DNA from: Klebsormidium nitens | Taxonomy: Eukaryota > Streptophyta > Klebsormidiophyceae > Klebsormidiales > Klebsormidiaceae | Assembly (NCBI GenBank): GCA_000708835.1 | Contig: DF237542.1 | Span: 1-54,242 of the forward strand | DNA: 54,242 nucleotides | Direction of reading: 5' to 3' | Part shown: piece by piece, positions 28,517-41,200 of the stretch | Layout of the letters: each line of letters starts with the position of its first letter | How positions within the stretch are numbered: position 1 is the first letter of the stretch | Notes under the pieces: generated by a model | Database searches by the model: none | Seen by the model: only the letters and a program-made list of their open reading frames with translations | Told to the model about the DNA's origin: nothing | Program-made: the position numbers and the translations under genes

Positions 28517-31500
28517 ATGGGCTTCATTGATCCACATTCCTTTGCGGATGTGGACCAGCCGCTGGTCAAGTCGGTGGCCCTGGAGCTCCGCCTAGATTTT
28601 GACAGCAAGACCATCAACGCGACCGCAGACTACGTCCTCAAGAGTGCAGCCAGCGGCACCCTCGACTTTGACACGCGTGACCTCGGTGTGGAAGCAGTCA
28701 CGGGGGAGGGGGGCGAGAGTGTGGCCTTTGACACGGACCACAAGGATGCCATCAAAGGACAGCGCCTGCGGATGCACCTCCACGGTACAGTGGCCCTGCC
28801 CATCCGCATTTCATAACCTGCCTGGCTTTGCCTCCCTCTCTCGCAGCTGGCGCTCAACAGTGGACTCTGAACATGCAGCCCAGGCCTGAGCAGGGCACCA
28901 CGGTGTGCCCGTGCGCGCTGATCATTTGTCAGCATAGCACTGAAGGTCAGTCAATTGGCAGATCTTCCCGCTCAATGGATCCCCTGATACCAATGGGGAA
29001 AGTGCTGACGGACTTTCTTGCCTGCTGCCAGGTTCCCGGCTGTTCATCCGCTACCGCATCCCCCCCTCCGCCAGTGCGCTGCAGTGGCTGGAGCCGGCGA
29101 TGACAGCGGGCGGCAAGCTTCCGTTCGTTTTCACACAGTGCCAGCCCATCCACGCGCGCTCCCTGTTCCCCTGCCAAGACACCCCCGCAGCCCGCATCTC
29201 ATACGCGGCCAGGGTGGAGGTGAGGCTGCGCAAGGGCCCGGCCCTCTTCCTCCGCCCGTACAAGCCGGGGGGGTTGTGCGGGAACCCCTGACAATGAGGC
29301 CGTGGTGAAAAGGACGCATGCATAAGGTGGCACGCTTGTCCTTTCAAATTGGCCTCTCACGCGGTCCAATCACAGATGTAGGTCAATATATCTTGCTTCG
29401 AAGGCTTCTTAGAAACCCAATTGATCAGTCAGTACGCCAGTACTGCTGTGTTAGGAAGGACCCAAGGCAAATTCTCACTATCTAAATTCCGGAGCGCTAG
29501 GCTGTTAGGTATGGGGCCCCGAAGATGTTCACTGGATTGCATCACATGTACATTGCTGGTTTCATGTCCTGTCACTAGGTGTTGCGGACGGACAATCTCT
29601 CACAACTCATGGTACCCAATGTCAGGTCCCAAAGGAGCTGCACGTGGTGATGTCAGCCGTGCACCTGGGGCGGGAGGAGAGGGGCGCCACTGCGTTTGAG
29701 GTGTTTGCCACGGAGGAGCCCATCCCTCCGTACCTCTTTGCATTTGCGGCGGGCGAGCTGCAGCGCCAGGACCTCGGCCCGCGCTCCGCAGTGTACGCTG
29801 AGCCCAGCATGCTGCAGGCGGCCGCGCGCGAGTTTGAGGTGAGGCCCACACGGCTCCGTGTGACATGCGCGGGCCAACTTCAGAATCTCGAATCCTTTTA
29901 GGACGCTCTGGACACTTTGGAGGATTTGCGGCGGACGTCCGGGTTTCGTAACCCGGACTGCAACCATCAGCTTTTCTCGTCCCCAACATTTCTTCTGCCC
30001 GGCTGTGCGCAGGACGTGGAGGCCATGATCAGCGCAGCGGAGGCCCTGTTCGGGCCATACAAGTGGGGCCGCTTTGACATGCTGCTGATGCCGCCCTCGT
30101 TCCCGTACGGCGGCATGGAGAACCCGCGCATGGCCTTCATGACGCCCACGCTCATCACAGGCGACAAGTCGCTCGTCAACGTTGTGAGCTGCCGGCCACC
30201 GCGTGGCATACTGCAGGACGAGCCGATCGAAGGTTCCCTGATTTGGCTTCCTATGCACGACAAATCAACTTTCAACTGCGCTTTGATGCCAGTCCGCACT
30301 CTTCCTTGAGCAACTTTTCCTGGTTAGTCATCTACTATTTCGCCTTCCTAAAGGGTCCCTCAGGCAAGCTCTCTTCCACACCTCCGGCGGCCGTCGCCTG
30401 GTCTCACGCTCGCCGCTGGCTGCAGGTGGCGCACGAGCTGGCGCACAGCTGGACGGGCAACCTGGTGACCAACGCCACCATGGACCACTTCTGGCTCAAC
30501 GAGGGCTTCACCGTCTACGCAGAGCGCCGCATCCTCGAGGCCACCGAAGTGAGGCTGCAGTGCCCGAGGCGTCTGCTCGTCTTCTCTTGGATGCACCAGT
30601 TGCGTGATCTGTTCGTTGCTTTTCTGCGAGTCCAGTCAAAGTTATTATCCAACCGCGGCTGTCACGACCTCTGCCCGTTCCCGTGCAGGGCCCCGAGCGC
30701 GTTGCGTTCCACGCCGCCATTGGCTACGCGGGCCTGCTCGAGGAGCTCGAACGCTTCGGGCCCGACTCCGAGTACACCAAGCTGCGCATGAACCTCGAGG
30801 GTGAGCTGGGACCCTCTTCGCCGTGGCATTGCATGCTGCCGGGCGCTCCAGATTGTCATGCCGGCAGGTGGAACTCCTGGCACCGCAGCGGCAGTACAAA
30901 GAACGGGCCACTGCTTTCCTGCACCCTGTTCTGCCCTGACGCTCCTTGTTTTGTTGGGTGGCCCCTCCCCCAGGCGTGGACCCCGACTCGGTGTTTTCGC
31001 GCGTGCCGTACGAGAAGGGCCAGCTGCTGCTCCGCGCGCTCGAGCAGGCCGTGGGCCGCCCCGCGTTTGACGCGTTCCTCCAGGTGTGTCCCCTGCGCCG
31101 CAGCTCAGCTCCCTTTCCTCTGCTGTGCGTCCAGGCGTGGACCCGGACGACGTCTTCTCGGACGTCCCCTACGAGAAGGGCTTCCTCTTCCTGCGCCACC
31201 TCGAGACCGCCGTTGGGCGCCCCGCCTTCGACGCCTTCCTTCAGGTGACCCCTGCGGCCGCCACCATGCAGGATGGGCAAATCGGAAGCAGCCATTGCCC
31301 CACGGGGCTTCCGCTTTGTCTGCTGGGGCTTCTCACCATCGTCCAGCCTGTTCTCATCCTGTTTCCCCGCGCTGCGCAGGCCTACATCGCGCACTTCCAG
31401 TTCCAGTCCATCGACACCGCCACCTTCCTGGCCTTTCTCCACGCGCGCCTGCCCGGCTTGCCCCCCTCGCTGGACCTGCCCGCCTGGATCGACGCCCCGG

Positions 31501-32733
31501 GCCTCCCATCCAACGCGCCCGTGCCGCGCTCCGCCGCTCTCGACAAAGTCAAAAGCCTGGCCGCGGCGTTCCCCAGCGGGGCGCGCCTCTCGGAGGAGGA
31601 CCACCGCGGCTGGCAGGTATTTTCGTGCAGCGCCACCCAGCCTTGCGTTCTCTGCTCGGTGCTGTCTACCCTGCGCCCTGGCCGACTGCGCAGCCCAAAC
31701 AAAGAGAGCGCTTCTGTGAACACTTTTTGGTTGCTTCCCGCTGCTCTTCTGTTGTGCCGAACTGGTGCGGTACCAATGTGTCGTTGCGGCTGCCCTAGGT
31801 CCAGCTGATTGTTTGGCATCCTCAACGTACCTGTGCTGCATGGCTGTTCGTTACGGATGGGGCAGCAAAGCTGGTCGAGTCAATTCCGTCGTCAGCCGCC
31901 AACGACCGCCCTCGAGCTCCCACTTGTTTTTGACGGCGGCCCGCATGTCTTCCCCCGCCCCTGCCTGCCCGCACTGCTCCGTCGGCTATTCATGAAGCGG
32001 CCCCCCTGTTGCCCCCTTCGCGCTGCCCGGCTGACCGCTGTGCTGCCCGCGCTGCCCCGCAGTACCTGGAGTGGCAGACGTTCCTGGACGCGCTGCCCAA
32101 GCGGCTGCCCGCGGCGGACGTGGCGTGGCTGGAAGACCACTTCCAGCTGGCGGCCGCGCCCAACCCCGAGATCCGGATCACCTTCCTCGTCATCGCCGCA
32201 CACTCCGACTACCAGCCCGCCTTCCCCGCCATCCACGAGGCGCTGCTCACCCTGGGTAAGCGCCGGGCACGCGTTCCTATGCGTCCGCCCCTCGGGTCAC
32301 GCAATTCGGGGGAGACGGGCAGAGTTCATGTAGCAGCAGTACCGCAGCTGCAGAATCGTGTCATTGTTCAGAGGGAGCACTCGCGTGTGTTTCGCTCCAG
32401 CTGGATATCCTGCCTCGGCTTCTTGAAGCCGGCTCGGATGAATTCGGCTAACTTTCGCACGAACTGTTTCTGGTGCCGTTGCCGGCTGTCTTGCTACTCC
32501 CGGAAAGCAGATGTGGTCCGAATGAACAGCGACGCGCCCATAATCTGCAACTGGACGGGTTGGCGCGTGCAGGGCGCATGAAGTACCTGAAGCCACTGTA
32601 CGCTGGCCTGCTTGCGGGGTCGCCGGACGGCCACGCCCTGGCCAGCCGCACTTTTGCCACCGCGGCCCCCAAGTACCACCCCATTGCGCGCACGGTCATC
32701 CAGGGCCTCCTGGACAAGGCTGCCACAAGGTGA
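28517..32733 (+). CDS. M1 zinc aminopeptidase, leukotriene-A4-hydrolase type
   Basis: Ten exons per mature message: 28517-28784, 29032-29219, 29626-29838, 30013-30183, 30426-30548, 30689-30800, then either 30974-31083 or 31135-31244, then 31380-31616, 32063-32255 and 32573-32733. The product is 591 residues. The N-terminal beta domain ends near residue 200. The catalytic domain shows YGGMEN (255-260), the zinc site HELAH (283-287) with Glu306, and Asp363 and Tyr371 in the alternative exon (equivalent to human Asp375 and Tyr383). The C-terminal helical domain ends with [10 protein letters not shown] and the YHPIA motif. The family removes N-terminal residues from peptides in the cytosol; epoxide hydrolysis is not assured outside animals. 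The equivalent of human Tyr378 is Phe in both versions. An AATAAA lies at 32861. Confidence 0.93.
30974..31083 (+). other. Alternative exon 7a of the aminopeptidase gene
   Basis: It is 110 nt, flanked by CCCCCAG and GTGTGT, entering in phase 1 and leaving in phase 0. It encodes [17 protein letters not shown] and continues to the shared [10 protein letters not shown] end. The catalytic Asp and Tyr are both present. It differs from 7b at six of 37 residues. Confidence 0.85.
31135..31244 (+). other. Alternative exon 7b of the aminopeptidase gene
   Basis: It is 110 nt, flanked by GCGTCCAG and GTGACC, with the same phases as 7a. It encodes [17 protein letters not shown] and continues to the same [10 protein letters not shown] end. 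Its DDV and KGF residues are closer to plant homologues, so it may be the ancestral form. It lies only 51 nt after exon 7a. Confidence 0.85.
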
Positions 32734-33800
32734 CAGCCAGATGGTGGGCGCGGCGCAACAGCTTGCCGGGGGCCAGCGGGCATCGCGGAGGCACAAGCCG
32801 CCTCCCAACGGCGTGGATTAACGATTGAGGGCCTAGGGTCAGCCAAGAAAAACAATTGTCAATAAAAAGGCATGTGGAGGTCATGCCACCGGTTTGGAGC
32901 AGGCTTATGACGAGACCTTCATTACCCGTTGTTATGGCACGCTATTAGTTGGTCGTCCGATGATTGGCCCAATGTGGTCAGATACTCCAGGCAGAGGCCA
33001 AAATTTGACCAATGCCTGAGGCGCGGCTCACAGGCCGCGAGGAAGCTTCTCTGTGTCGTTGGGCCGGTGCACTGATTCGAACGAGCCTGCACATATGGCC
33101 AGAGCTTAGAGCTGCCGCCGGCCATGGGCATGGCGGATATCGTATAAGGCTTGATTGAATACGTTGCCTGTAATCATTGCACTCATATGTACTCCAGTAG
33201 ATAGTCAATAAATTGCATGTAGGCTGCACGCCATGGTCAGGCCGTTTGACCATGTAAGTTCACGACTGATGCATAGCCCTAAACCTCATGGATCATCAAT
33301 GCACAAGAACAGCTTCTCGATAGAGGGTATGGTGCATCACGTTCATGTCTTGACAAAGACGAGCATAGCGGTGCTGACCAGATTGTATCCAATGCAATGG
33401 AATAGCTGCACAGTTGATGACCTTTCAAGTCGACCATGGTCAAGCAACCTGCCGCCCATTGGCGCTTTCTTCCGGCAGCCACCGTTTGGTACAGTATGAA
33501 TCGTATACCTTGATCTGATGCACCTACGTGTTGCATTATACAGACGCTTGTACTTGCGTTTTTCTAGCATACCTATACCTGCTATCTTTGATGGATGCAA
33601 GCACAAACCCCGGTGGTTCTCCAACTCGGCGAGCAACATTGCTCGGTCAAATCAGTGGCGCAGAGCGCAAGAGCAAGCCCCTAAGTTTGACGACCTCAGT
33701 CGAGCCTGCCGGAAGAGAGGGCAATGGGCCCTTCCTTTCTAGCTGCGCGCCTCAGGTGGCGGACCTTCCCCTCCAGCCCGAATGTCCCTCTGCGAGCTGG
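32734..33800. other. Convergent intergenic region
   Basis: It lies between the ends of the aminopeptidase (+) and the sigma factor (-). It contains the AATAAA at 32861-32866, about 130 nt after the aminopeptidase stop and probably its polyadenylation signal. Nothing else was recognised. Confidence 0.55.
32861..32866 (+). promoter_or_regulatory. Probable polyadenylation signal AATAAA
   Basis: A canonical AATAAA about 130 nt downstream of the aminopeptidase stop codon, in the sense orientation. Confidence 0.55.
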
Positions 33801-36800
33801 CTATCCCTGCTGGTCCACGAAGTCCTGCAGCGTCAAGTTGCGCGCGGGCTGCCGCAGCTTGCGCAGCGCCTGCGCCTCCACCTGCCGGATGCGCTCGCGA
33901 GTGACCTGAAACACGCACACAATCGCGACACCAGGTCAAAAACTCAAACCGAGGCAGTTGATGATGGACTAGGTCAAGAGACTGTCCCCCTGGGCTGGGC
34001 TACTTTAGGCTGAGGGAACAGAGGGGTGTATAGCCAGCTCTGCCTCCAGCAATGAGCATGCAAGCGCAAGCGCACTCTGAACCACTCCCATGTCCGTCAG
34101 GCAGCACATCCAAAGTAGATTCTGAGATGGACCTCAAAAAACCATGATTCCAAAGGGCGAATGCACACCTGCTGTTTGTGTGCTCGAGACAGTTTCATAA
34201 TAGCTGCACAGGCTCAGAAACCACTCATACATAGTGTCTGTATCTTCTGCACCTCTCAAAAAGTCTTACCACTCCTTTCCCCTCATCCGGTCAGCGATAG
34301 GGCAAACCTTTCGCCCTTAAAGTACTAGTGAGGGCAATGTGATGCTTAAACAACACAACTACTCAACAACCAGGAACGGCAGCGTATCGAGGAACAGCAG
34401 CATGAGGTCCTCGAGCCGCTCTGCTGTGTTGGGCGGGGGGCTGACCTGGAAGATGTTGCCAATCTCCTCGAGGGAGCGGACCTTGGCCCCGTTCAGGCCG
34501 TAGCGCATGGCGATGATGTCGCGCTCCTTGGGGTTCAGCGTGTGCAGCACGTTCATCATCGCCACGTTGACTGCCTGCGCCGTCTTCACATCCTCCACAC
34601 TCTCCTCGTCCGCCACCACCAGCGAGTCCTGCATGCCCAACCCGTGCCTGCACGTCAGCAACAATCCGGGAACCACTCTGGCTGCATGGCCATGGATGCA
34701 TCCAGCGGGCACTGCTGTCTGTTGCGAACTTGGCCCCTGTCCTCTCATCCAAGCTGTAGTCTGTCAGCCGCAGTGTGGCAGGTCTCAGCTGAGCCCTACG
34801 TGCGTTGGTTGCGCGGGCTCACAATGAGTTTCCTGCCGGGTTGGTCCTCGTTGCCGGCCTCCCTGTCGGTGGACATGATGGGCTTGTTGACCTGCAGGCA
34901 CAGCGTGACCTTCTCCACGGGCAGCCCGCACAGCGCGGCAATCTCGGCTGCAGTGGCTGGCCGCCCCAATTGGTCAACCAGCAGCCGCTTGGCGCGGTAC
35001 ACCTTCGTGATCGCCTCGTACATGTGCACCTGCACCAGAGTACGCCCGCTCAGCACCACCGCAAGAGGGGGGCTGCGGCAAGGGCCAGCGTAGCACAGCA
35101 CTACAGTGGGTCAGAGCAACCCTTTCAAGGTTGCAAGCACAACACTGGGCTTGGCAGCAGGTGCACAGGCACAAAGGAGGGCGAGTAAGGCGTACCGGTA
35201 ACCGGATGGTGCGCGAGTTTTCTGCAACAGCGCGCGTGATGGCCTGCCGGATCCACCAGTGCGCGTATGTGGAGAAGCGGAACCCCTTGGTGTGGTCGTA
35301 CTTCTCTACACCCTTGATCAGGCCCAGGTTGCCCTCCTGTGGACACAGAGGAAAGACAGGTCTCGCGCTCAACTCCTTGCAACAGGCGGCAATTCTGGTA
35401 GCAGAGCAGCAAGCACAGCGCCGCAGACGCACTGCAGCTGCTACTCTTGTCCAGCCCAGCACACAGCCAACCACTGGCAGCTCGTTGTTGGTGGCTGGGC
35501 CGCGAGAGTGCTCACCTGCACAAGGTCCGTGAAGTCCATGTTGCGGCCGACGTACTTCTTGGCGACGGAGACCACCAGGCGCAGGTTGGAGCGCACCATG
35601 AGGTCCTTGGCCTGGTCGCCCAGCGCCCACTTCTCGCGCAGCAGCGTGGGCGACATCCCCAGGCTCTCCGCCAGCTCGTCCAGCCCCACGGGCCGCCCCG
35701 CTTCCGCGGCCAGCACCTCGCGCACGCGCTCCCACTCAATCTTCTCCTTGATGCACGTCGCGCACTCCAGCTCCTCCTTGGGCGTCAGCAGCTTCGCCGA
35801 CCCCGCGTTCACCAGCATCTGCCCCACGCTGTCCTCCACAAACACCTCGCGTGTCCCCGCCCCCCCGCCCCGCTCCTTCCACCGCACCCGCATCGCCGCC
35901 CGCTCCGCTCGCCGCCGCCGCCGCTGCTCCGTGCGACTCTCCGGCTCCGCCACTGCACCCATCGCCCCTTTGATGGAAGCCTTTTTACGAACCCTAGGCT
36001 CTGGTGCCTCCGAATGTTGCACCGTTTTGATCCTTGCCCCTGCTAGACTATCATCATCCACCTGCTTTTCGCGAGGCTTCTTTTTGGGCGCCTTCCGCTT
36101 GGCTGCCGGCCGCAGCTTGCCCGCCTGGCGCTCCCGCTCCCCGCCCCGCCGCTCCCCGCTGGGGCCCGCTGCCCCGCCCCGCCCTGCAGCTTCCTGCTTC
36201 CTGGCCTCCTCCAGCAGCAGGTAGTCCTCGGGGGTGAGAAAGTCGGTATAGCGCGCCTTCTGGGAAAAGGTCTTGGCCTCCTCCTCCAGAGCCACCCGCT
36301 CCGCCTCCACAATCTTGGACGCTTCCGCACTTTTCATAGCTGCTTGCGCCAGAGAGTTGATCTGCACAAAAAGGCACTGGCGCGCATGATGGGTGGTGTC
36401 CAACAGCTGAATCCTGAGTCGGACCATCGGGCAGGTTGAGGGCAATCAAGGGATACCGATGCGCCAGCACTGCCGAGTGGTGCATTCATGCCGGGGCTGC
36501 TCGGGGTGCAGTGGGGGTGGCTGACCTGGGACAGGGTGCGCACAAGGTCCAGCTCCTTCTGCGCCTCTGCGTCATCAAAAAGATGCCCGCGGTACTCCTC
36601 CTCTGTAAACGTGTCAGCATGCCCGCTGGTACTTGTGCTGCTCTCCAGGGTGCCCTCTAGAGCGCGGGCGTGCCACGGCAGCGGCCCCGCCTCCAGGCTG
36701 TCTGCTGCGGAACTAGGGATAGTGGTAGGGGCGCCCACAGCAACAGCCATTGGCCGGTAGTCATGCATAGAGCAACCCTTTCTAGAGCTGGCAAGTAACC

Positions 36801-37458
36801 TGCAAACGAACAGGAGCACAGGGGTAAGTGTTGTCAACGCTTCAGCATGCTTGGGCCATGCTCACGGGTTGCTAGCTTGAGGTCGCAGAGCCATCTTCAG
36901 CCAACCAGCTGTGATCCATCAAGCGATGCCTAACTGGGCCCTCACATTGCAACATGTCCACCCAGGAATAGATGTGCGGCCTACCTCGGAGGCCACAGGG
37001 AGTGTGGCAGGTCGAGCACACCATTACCATCGGAGCCCCGGGCAGAGAGCACCCCCGGGCTGATGGGGGTGATGGCAGCGATGCAGCTGCTCATGGTGGC
37101 CTTGCCGGTGCACAGCAAGGTCGAGGGGCACAGAGACTCAACAGGAGCAGCTGCGCACACACAACCGCACAGGGTTACGCCAGATAGCAGGAGCAGAACA
37201 GGGAGGGCGGGGACCGAGGAGGCTGCGAGCACTTGGGAAATGCACACAGCCAACGCACAGAGGTAGGATCACTAAGCCTCTTAAGCCTCAATGTCAGTGT
37301 GGAAGTTGCTCATGCAACCTTGGACTCGACCGACCTTTCCACACCCATCACAAGGTCAGGGACTGATGGATCAAGAAGACTCTCTTGCAATTGAATCATA
37401 GAAGATGTCTACCGTACTGACCTGCAGCAGCCCTCCAGCAGCCAGCTAAACACGCCAT
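33801..37458 (-). CDS. Plastid RNA polymerase sigma factor (sigma-70 family, nucleus-encoded)
   Basis: Eight exons on the minus strand: 37458-37422, 37150-36985, 36799-36526, 36361-35516, 35336-35196, 35029-34823, 34628-34446 and 33905-33801, giving 652 residues. The N-terminus ([20 protein letters not shown]) lacks acids at first and is rich in Ala, Cys and Ser, as in plastid transit peptides. A long, highly basic low-complexity linker fills exon 4. Region 1.2/2.1 ([11 protein letters not shown]), region 2 ([30 protein letters not shown]) and region 2.4 ([20 protein letters not shown]) are clear. Region 3 ([14 protein letters not shown]) and region 4 ([33 protein letters not shown]) follow. 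It should direct the plastid-encoded RNA polymerase to -10/-35-type promoters. The subfamily (SIG1-SIG6) was not assigned. The start is inferred from a 37-nt first exon, the least certain part. Confidence 0.9.
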
Positions 37459-38287
37459 CGCAAATGCCACATCCCCTCCTGAGACACCTCCAGAGACAAA
37501 CCCTGCAAAGTTGCAACTTGCAATTCAAAACTTTGCCCTGGGCCTAGGCTCATGCATTGGCAAGCCCTATCCGGTCAGAGCTCAAATATCAGCCTCAATT
37601 TTCGTCACCCCGCGCGCGTATCGCTAAGATATTTTCGGACTGTCCAACACTCACAACCTCACCGTCCGACGACAGATTCGGACATTAAAGTGGGCGTCCC
37701 GGATAACCCGTAACGCCTGACGTCAAAAAGCGACATCAGAGTGGATATTCAAGCTTGCCGTCGCCGACAAAATACGTCAGCAGATCCTGTGGCAGCGACC
37801 ATGCAAAGCATATCTGGCACTTGTTGTGTCGCTGCAGTTCGCGGCGACCTGACGCCCTCTTCAAGCACGTGCCACCCAAAAGGAAGGTGCCATCAGAACT
37901 TTCTTGCCGTCGATTGAGGGCAGCATTTGATCGGACGGTGAAGAAACCCTTCTTTTGGACTTGACAACTGGCAGTTTCCAGATTCTGCCAGCTGGCAAGC
38001 CTGCATAACCAGGCGGGCGGGCCAAGGCATGCAATGCCAAGGCAGAGCGCACATGCCGAGCCTCGCCTCAATTCATTGTCAATGCCTGATTATGAGCGCC
38101 AGCAGGGCGCCACTGCGATGCTGGCGTTCTGAACCACAGTCTAGTGTTAACAATAGTTGGCTGACAATGCTGGAGGAATGCGTTGAAGAAATGCGTGAGT
38201 AGCTGATATAGTAGTGTACATTTCAGGTTGAGTGCACCATGGTGTGGCTCAGAAGATCCTGCCGGAAGCCCACTCTGATGGAGTGCA
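37459..38287. promoter_or_regulatory. Divergent promoter region between sigma factor and sterol glucosyltransferase
   Basis: The 0.83-kb interval separates two start codons facing away from each other. I could not assign specific elements, and it contains no gene. Confidence 0.5.
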
Positions 38288-41200
38288 ATGGGACGCCGCA
38301 GACAGAAGGAAAGGGCGCAGCAGCAGAGCCGCCGGACTCAGCAGGTTTCAAGCTACCCATGTGTCGAGCAGAGCGAAGAGTCATCCACACCAGCCGCTGG
38401 CTGTGATGCAAGTGGCTCTGTTAAGGGTGACAGTGCAGCCCACTCTACCCGCAGCTCTGTGGCGGCTGGTGGGGACAGTATGAACGACAGCAGCACCGGG
38501 TGGGGAGGACCTCCTCTGATGATTGCAGTGCTGGTGGCGGGGACGTTTGGGGACATGCAGCCATTTGTGGTGCTCAGCCAAGAGCTGCAGAAGGCGGGCC
38601 ACCAGATCAGGTGAGCCAACAGCGGCGCCAGGATCCCCAAGCTCAGCCTCCGCTTGGACCATACTGGCAGTGGCTGCCAGTGGCAGTGCCAAGCTGGGCA
38701 CGACGATGCGGAAGGATGGGTAGGAATGCCTCTTGGTGATGACGAGCATGTTTGTTGGAGTGTTGAAGTAACTAGACTCCTGTGAACCTAACAGCGCCAC
38801 ATAGTTGTGTTTGTTCTCATTGTTTCCCGCCAATTGTCTCTCCAGTACAGCAAGGGCGCTGGGCGAGGCGCCTTCTCTTCGCTTACTCTTACACATTACC
38901 TAGTGCAGGCTGGCAACGCACGTCAACTATAAGACGTTTGTGGAAGATCAGGGGGTAGAGTTCTTCCCACTTGGGGGTGATCCGGAGTTCCTCAGCAAGT
39001 GTGAGTGAGGAAATATCCTCCAATATCTGTTCTGTGCCTGCTGCATCTTTCTGAATTTAGGGGCACTTCCATGGCCCTGATTATTCCGAGAAGCCCGCCA
39101 GCCAGGCTCGGATTCCAAGGGGGGCTCACTGTGTTCCCCGTCATTTGCCCCTGCTGCCGGAGCATCCCTGCCTGCTTGGCAGCATCACGAGTCTGCCAGT
39201 GGGTGCCCCGCAACCTGACTTGCCCCGCCGCGAGTGCAGTGATGGTGAAGAACCGCGGGTTCCTGCCTGCGGGCGTGAGCGAGCTGTCCCGGCAGCGCCA
39301 GGAGTTCCACAACATCCTCTTCTCCACGTGGGATGCGTGTACGCGCCCCACCCCTGCGTCCAACCGCCCCTTCCTCGCCAACTGCATCATTGCCAACCCC
39401 CCCGCCGCAGGTCAGACAGAAAGAAGTTCGCCCTCAGATTGCGTCTCCTCCCCTGGAACGAGACAGTCTTCGTTCTGAAACCTGCACCAGGGCCTCGTCA
39501 GCTGGTTCCCCTTGCGTGCTGACTCCACCTGGTTCCCCGCTCTGCGAAGCCACCAGCTGTGGGCGAGTGGTGACGTGGCATCTCTCCGGTGGTGCAGGCC
39601 ATGTCCACTGCGCGGAGAAGCTGGGCGTGCCGCTCCACATGGTCTTCACCATGCCCTGGAGGTGCGCCTCCGCTGCCTGCCCCCTTCCCGGTCCTCTAGG
39701 CTGCACAATGTGATCTGGTGTGCCTGGGCCCCCCATGTCTGCTGGTCCCCCTCTTCGGCCTCGCTGGACTGTAGTGTGCATTGTCTCTCCCCTTTCCTGG
39801 CCCAGCTTGAGGCCGCGTGCCTGGCGCCCTGTGTGCAGCCGCACGTGGTCGTACCCCCACCCGCTGTCATACACGCGCTACAGAAGCGGCGTGCGCACCC
39901 TGCGCAACCGCCTCTCCTACTTCGCCACAGAAACATTCATCTACTCGGGTGAGCCTTGCAAGTTCGAGCCAAGATATTAGAGGAGGGGAGACGAATGTTA
40001 TACGCTTACTTACTGTCAGAACGGAAGGAGGGAGAACGTGGACTCCCAAGCCGACGTAAGGGACCCCTCCTAGCTATAACCCCCTAGGATCGACGGTCTG
40101 GGTTGACTGGATTCACTGATTCTGACCGTCAATCGAAGAGTTTATTGTTGAAGGGGGTCCTACGCAGTCTGCCGGGAGCCCTTCCTTCCTTCCGTTCTGT
40201 CAGCAGATGCCAGACTCCTGGGCCCCCTTTTCGTATACACCTGATGGACCCCTTTCTACTTTCTGGTGTTCTTTGTCATCCGGATCAAACCCCTTGATTT
40301 TACATGGTTTGAGAGCTTCCATCATAGAAGTTGTTATCGTCTTTGTCTCAATCATGTAATCCAGCCTGGTTGGTGACATTGTCTCACGAATTCGGGTTTC
40401 GGGTTTGTTGCTCAGACATTGTGCTTTCGTGGGTGCCATGCAGGGACGTCTGACATCGTCCAGAAGGTGACACCCGTCACCTTGCTTACCCACCAGCCAT
40501 CCCCGGGTGCTGGCTCATTAATGAGGGCGCGTGCACTGTCCCTTCTCTTGACACCTGCCGCCCTGTGTCTTGCTGCTTGCCGTGCCTGTGCCTGCTGCTG
40601 TGCGGTGGGTGCGTGAGCGTGTGCTGGCGTGCAGTTCCGTGTTGACCTGCTGGGCTTGGAGAAGGCGCCCACGTTGGGTGGTGCGGCCATGACCCTGCAC
40701 TCCCTGCGCGTGCCCTTCACGTACGCGTGGAGCCCCGCCCTGGCGCCCAAGCCGGCCGACTGGGGCCCCCACATCGCCGTCACCGGCTTCCTCTTCCTGG
40801 AGGAGCGCCACGAGCAGCGCTACGACCCGCCCCCGGCCCTGGCAGCCTTCCTGGCGGAGGGCCCGCCGCCGGTGTACATCGGGTTCGGCAGCATGGTGGC
40901 CAAGGACCCGCAGAAGCTGACCAACACCATCTTCAGCGCCGTCGCTGAGGTGCGCGCGCGCCCAGGCGCCCCTCGCTGCACAGCCTCTACCGCATAGCCT
41001 GCGACACCATGCTCACCTGTCCCTGGACCAACTGCAGGTTCAGGGGCATAAACGACCCGCCACGGTCTGCTCGACTACCCGATCATTGTGGACGCGTGCT
41101 TTGTGTGCAGGCGGGCGTGCGCGCGGTGATGAATCGCGGGTGGGGCAAGTTCGGGTCGAGCGACCCCCCCAGAAGCATCCACCTGATCGAGCACACCCCG

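Noticed and set aside
30645-31841. A 398-codon minus-strand open frame
   Set aside because: It is antisense to the aminopeptidase exons and arises from GC-rich third positions. It has low-complexity composition and no family motif, and the plus-strand reading is clearly the gene.
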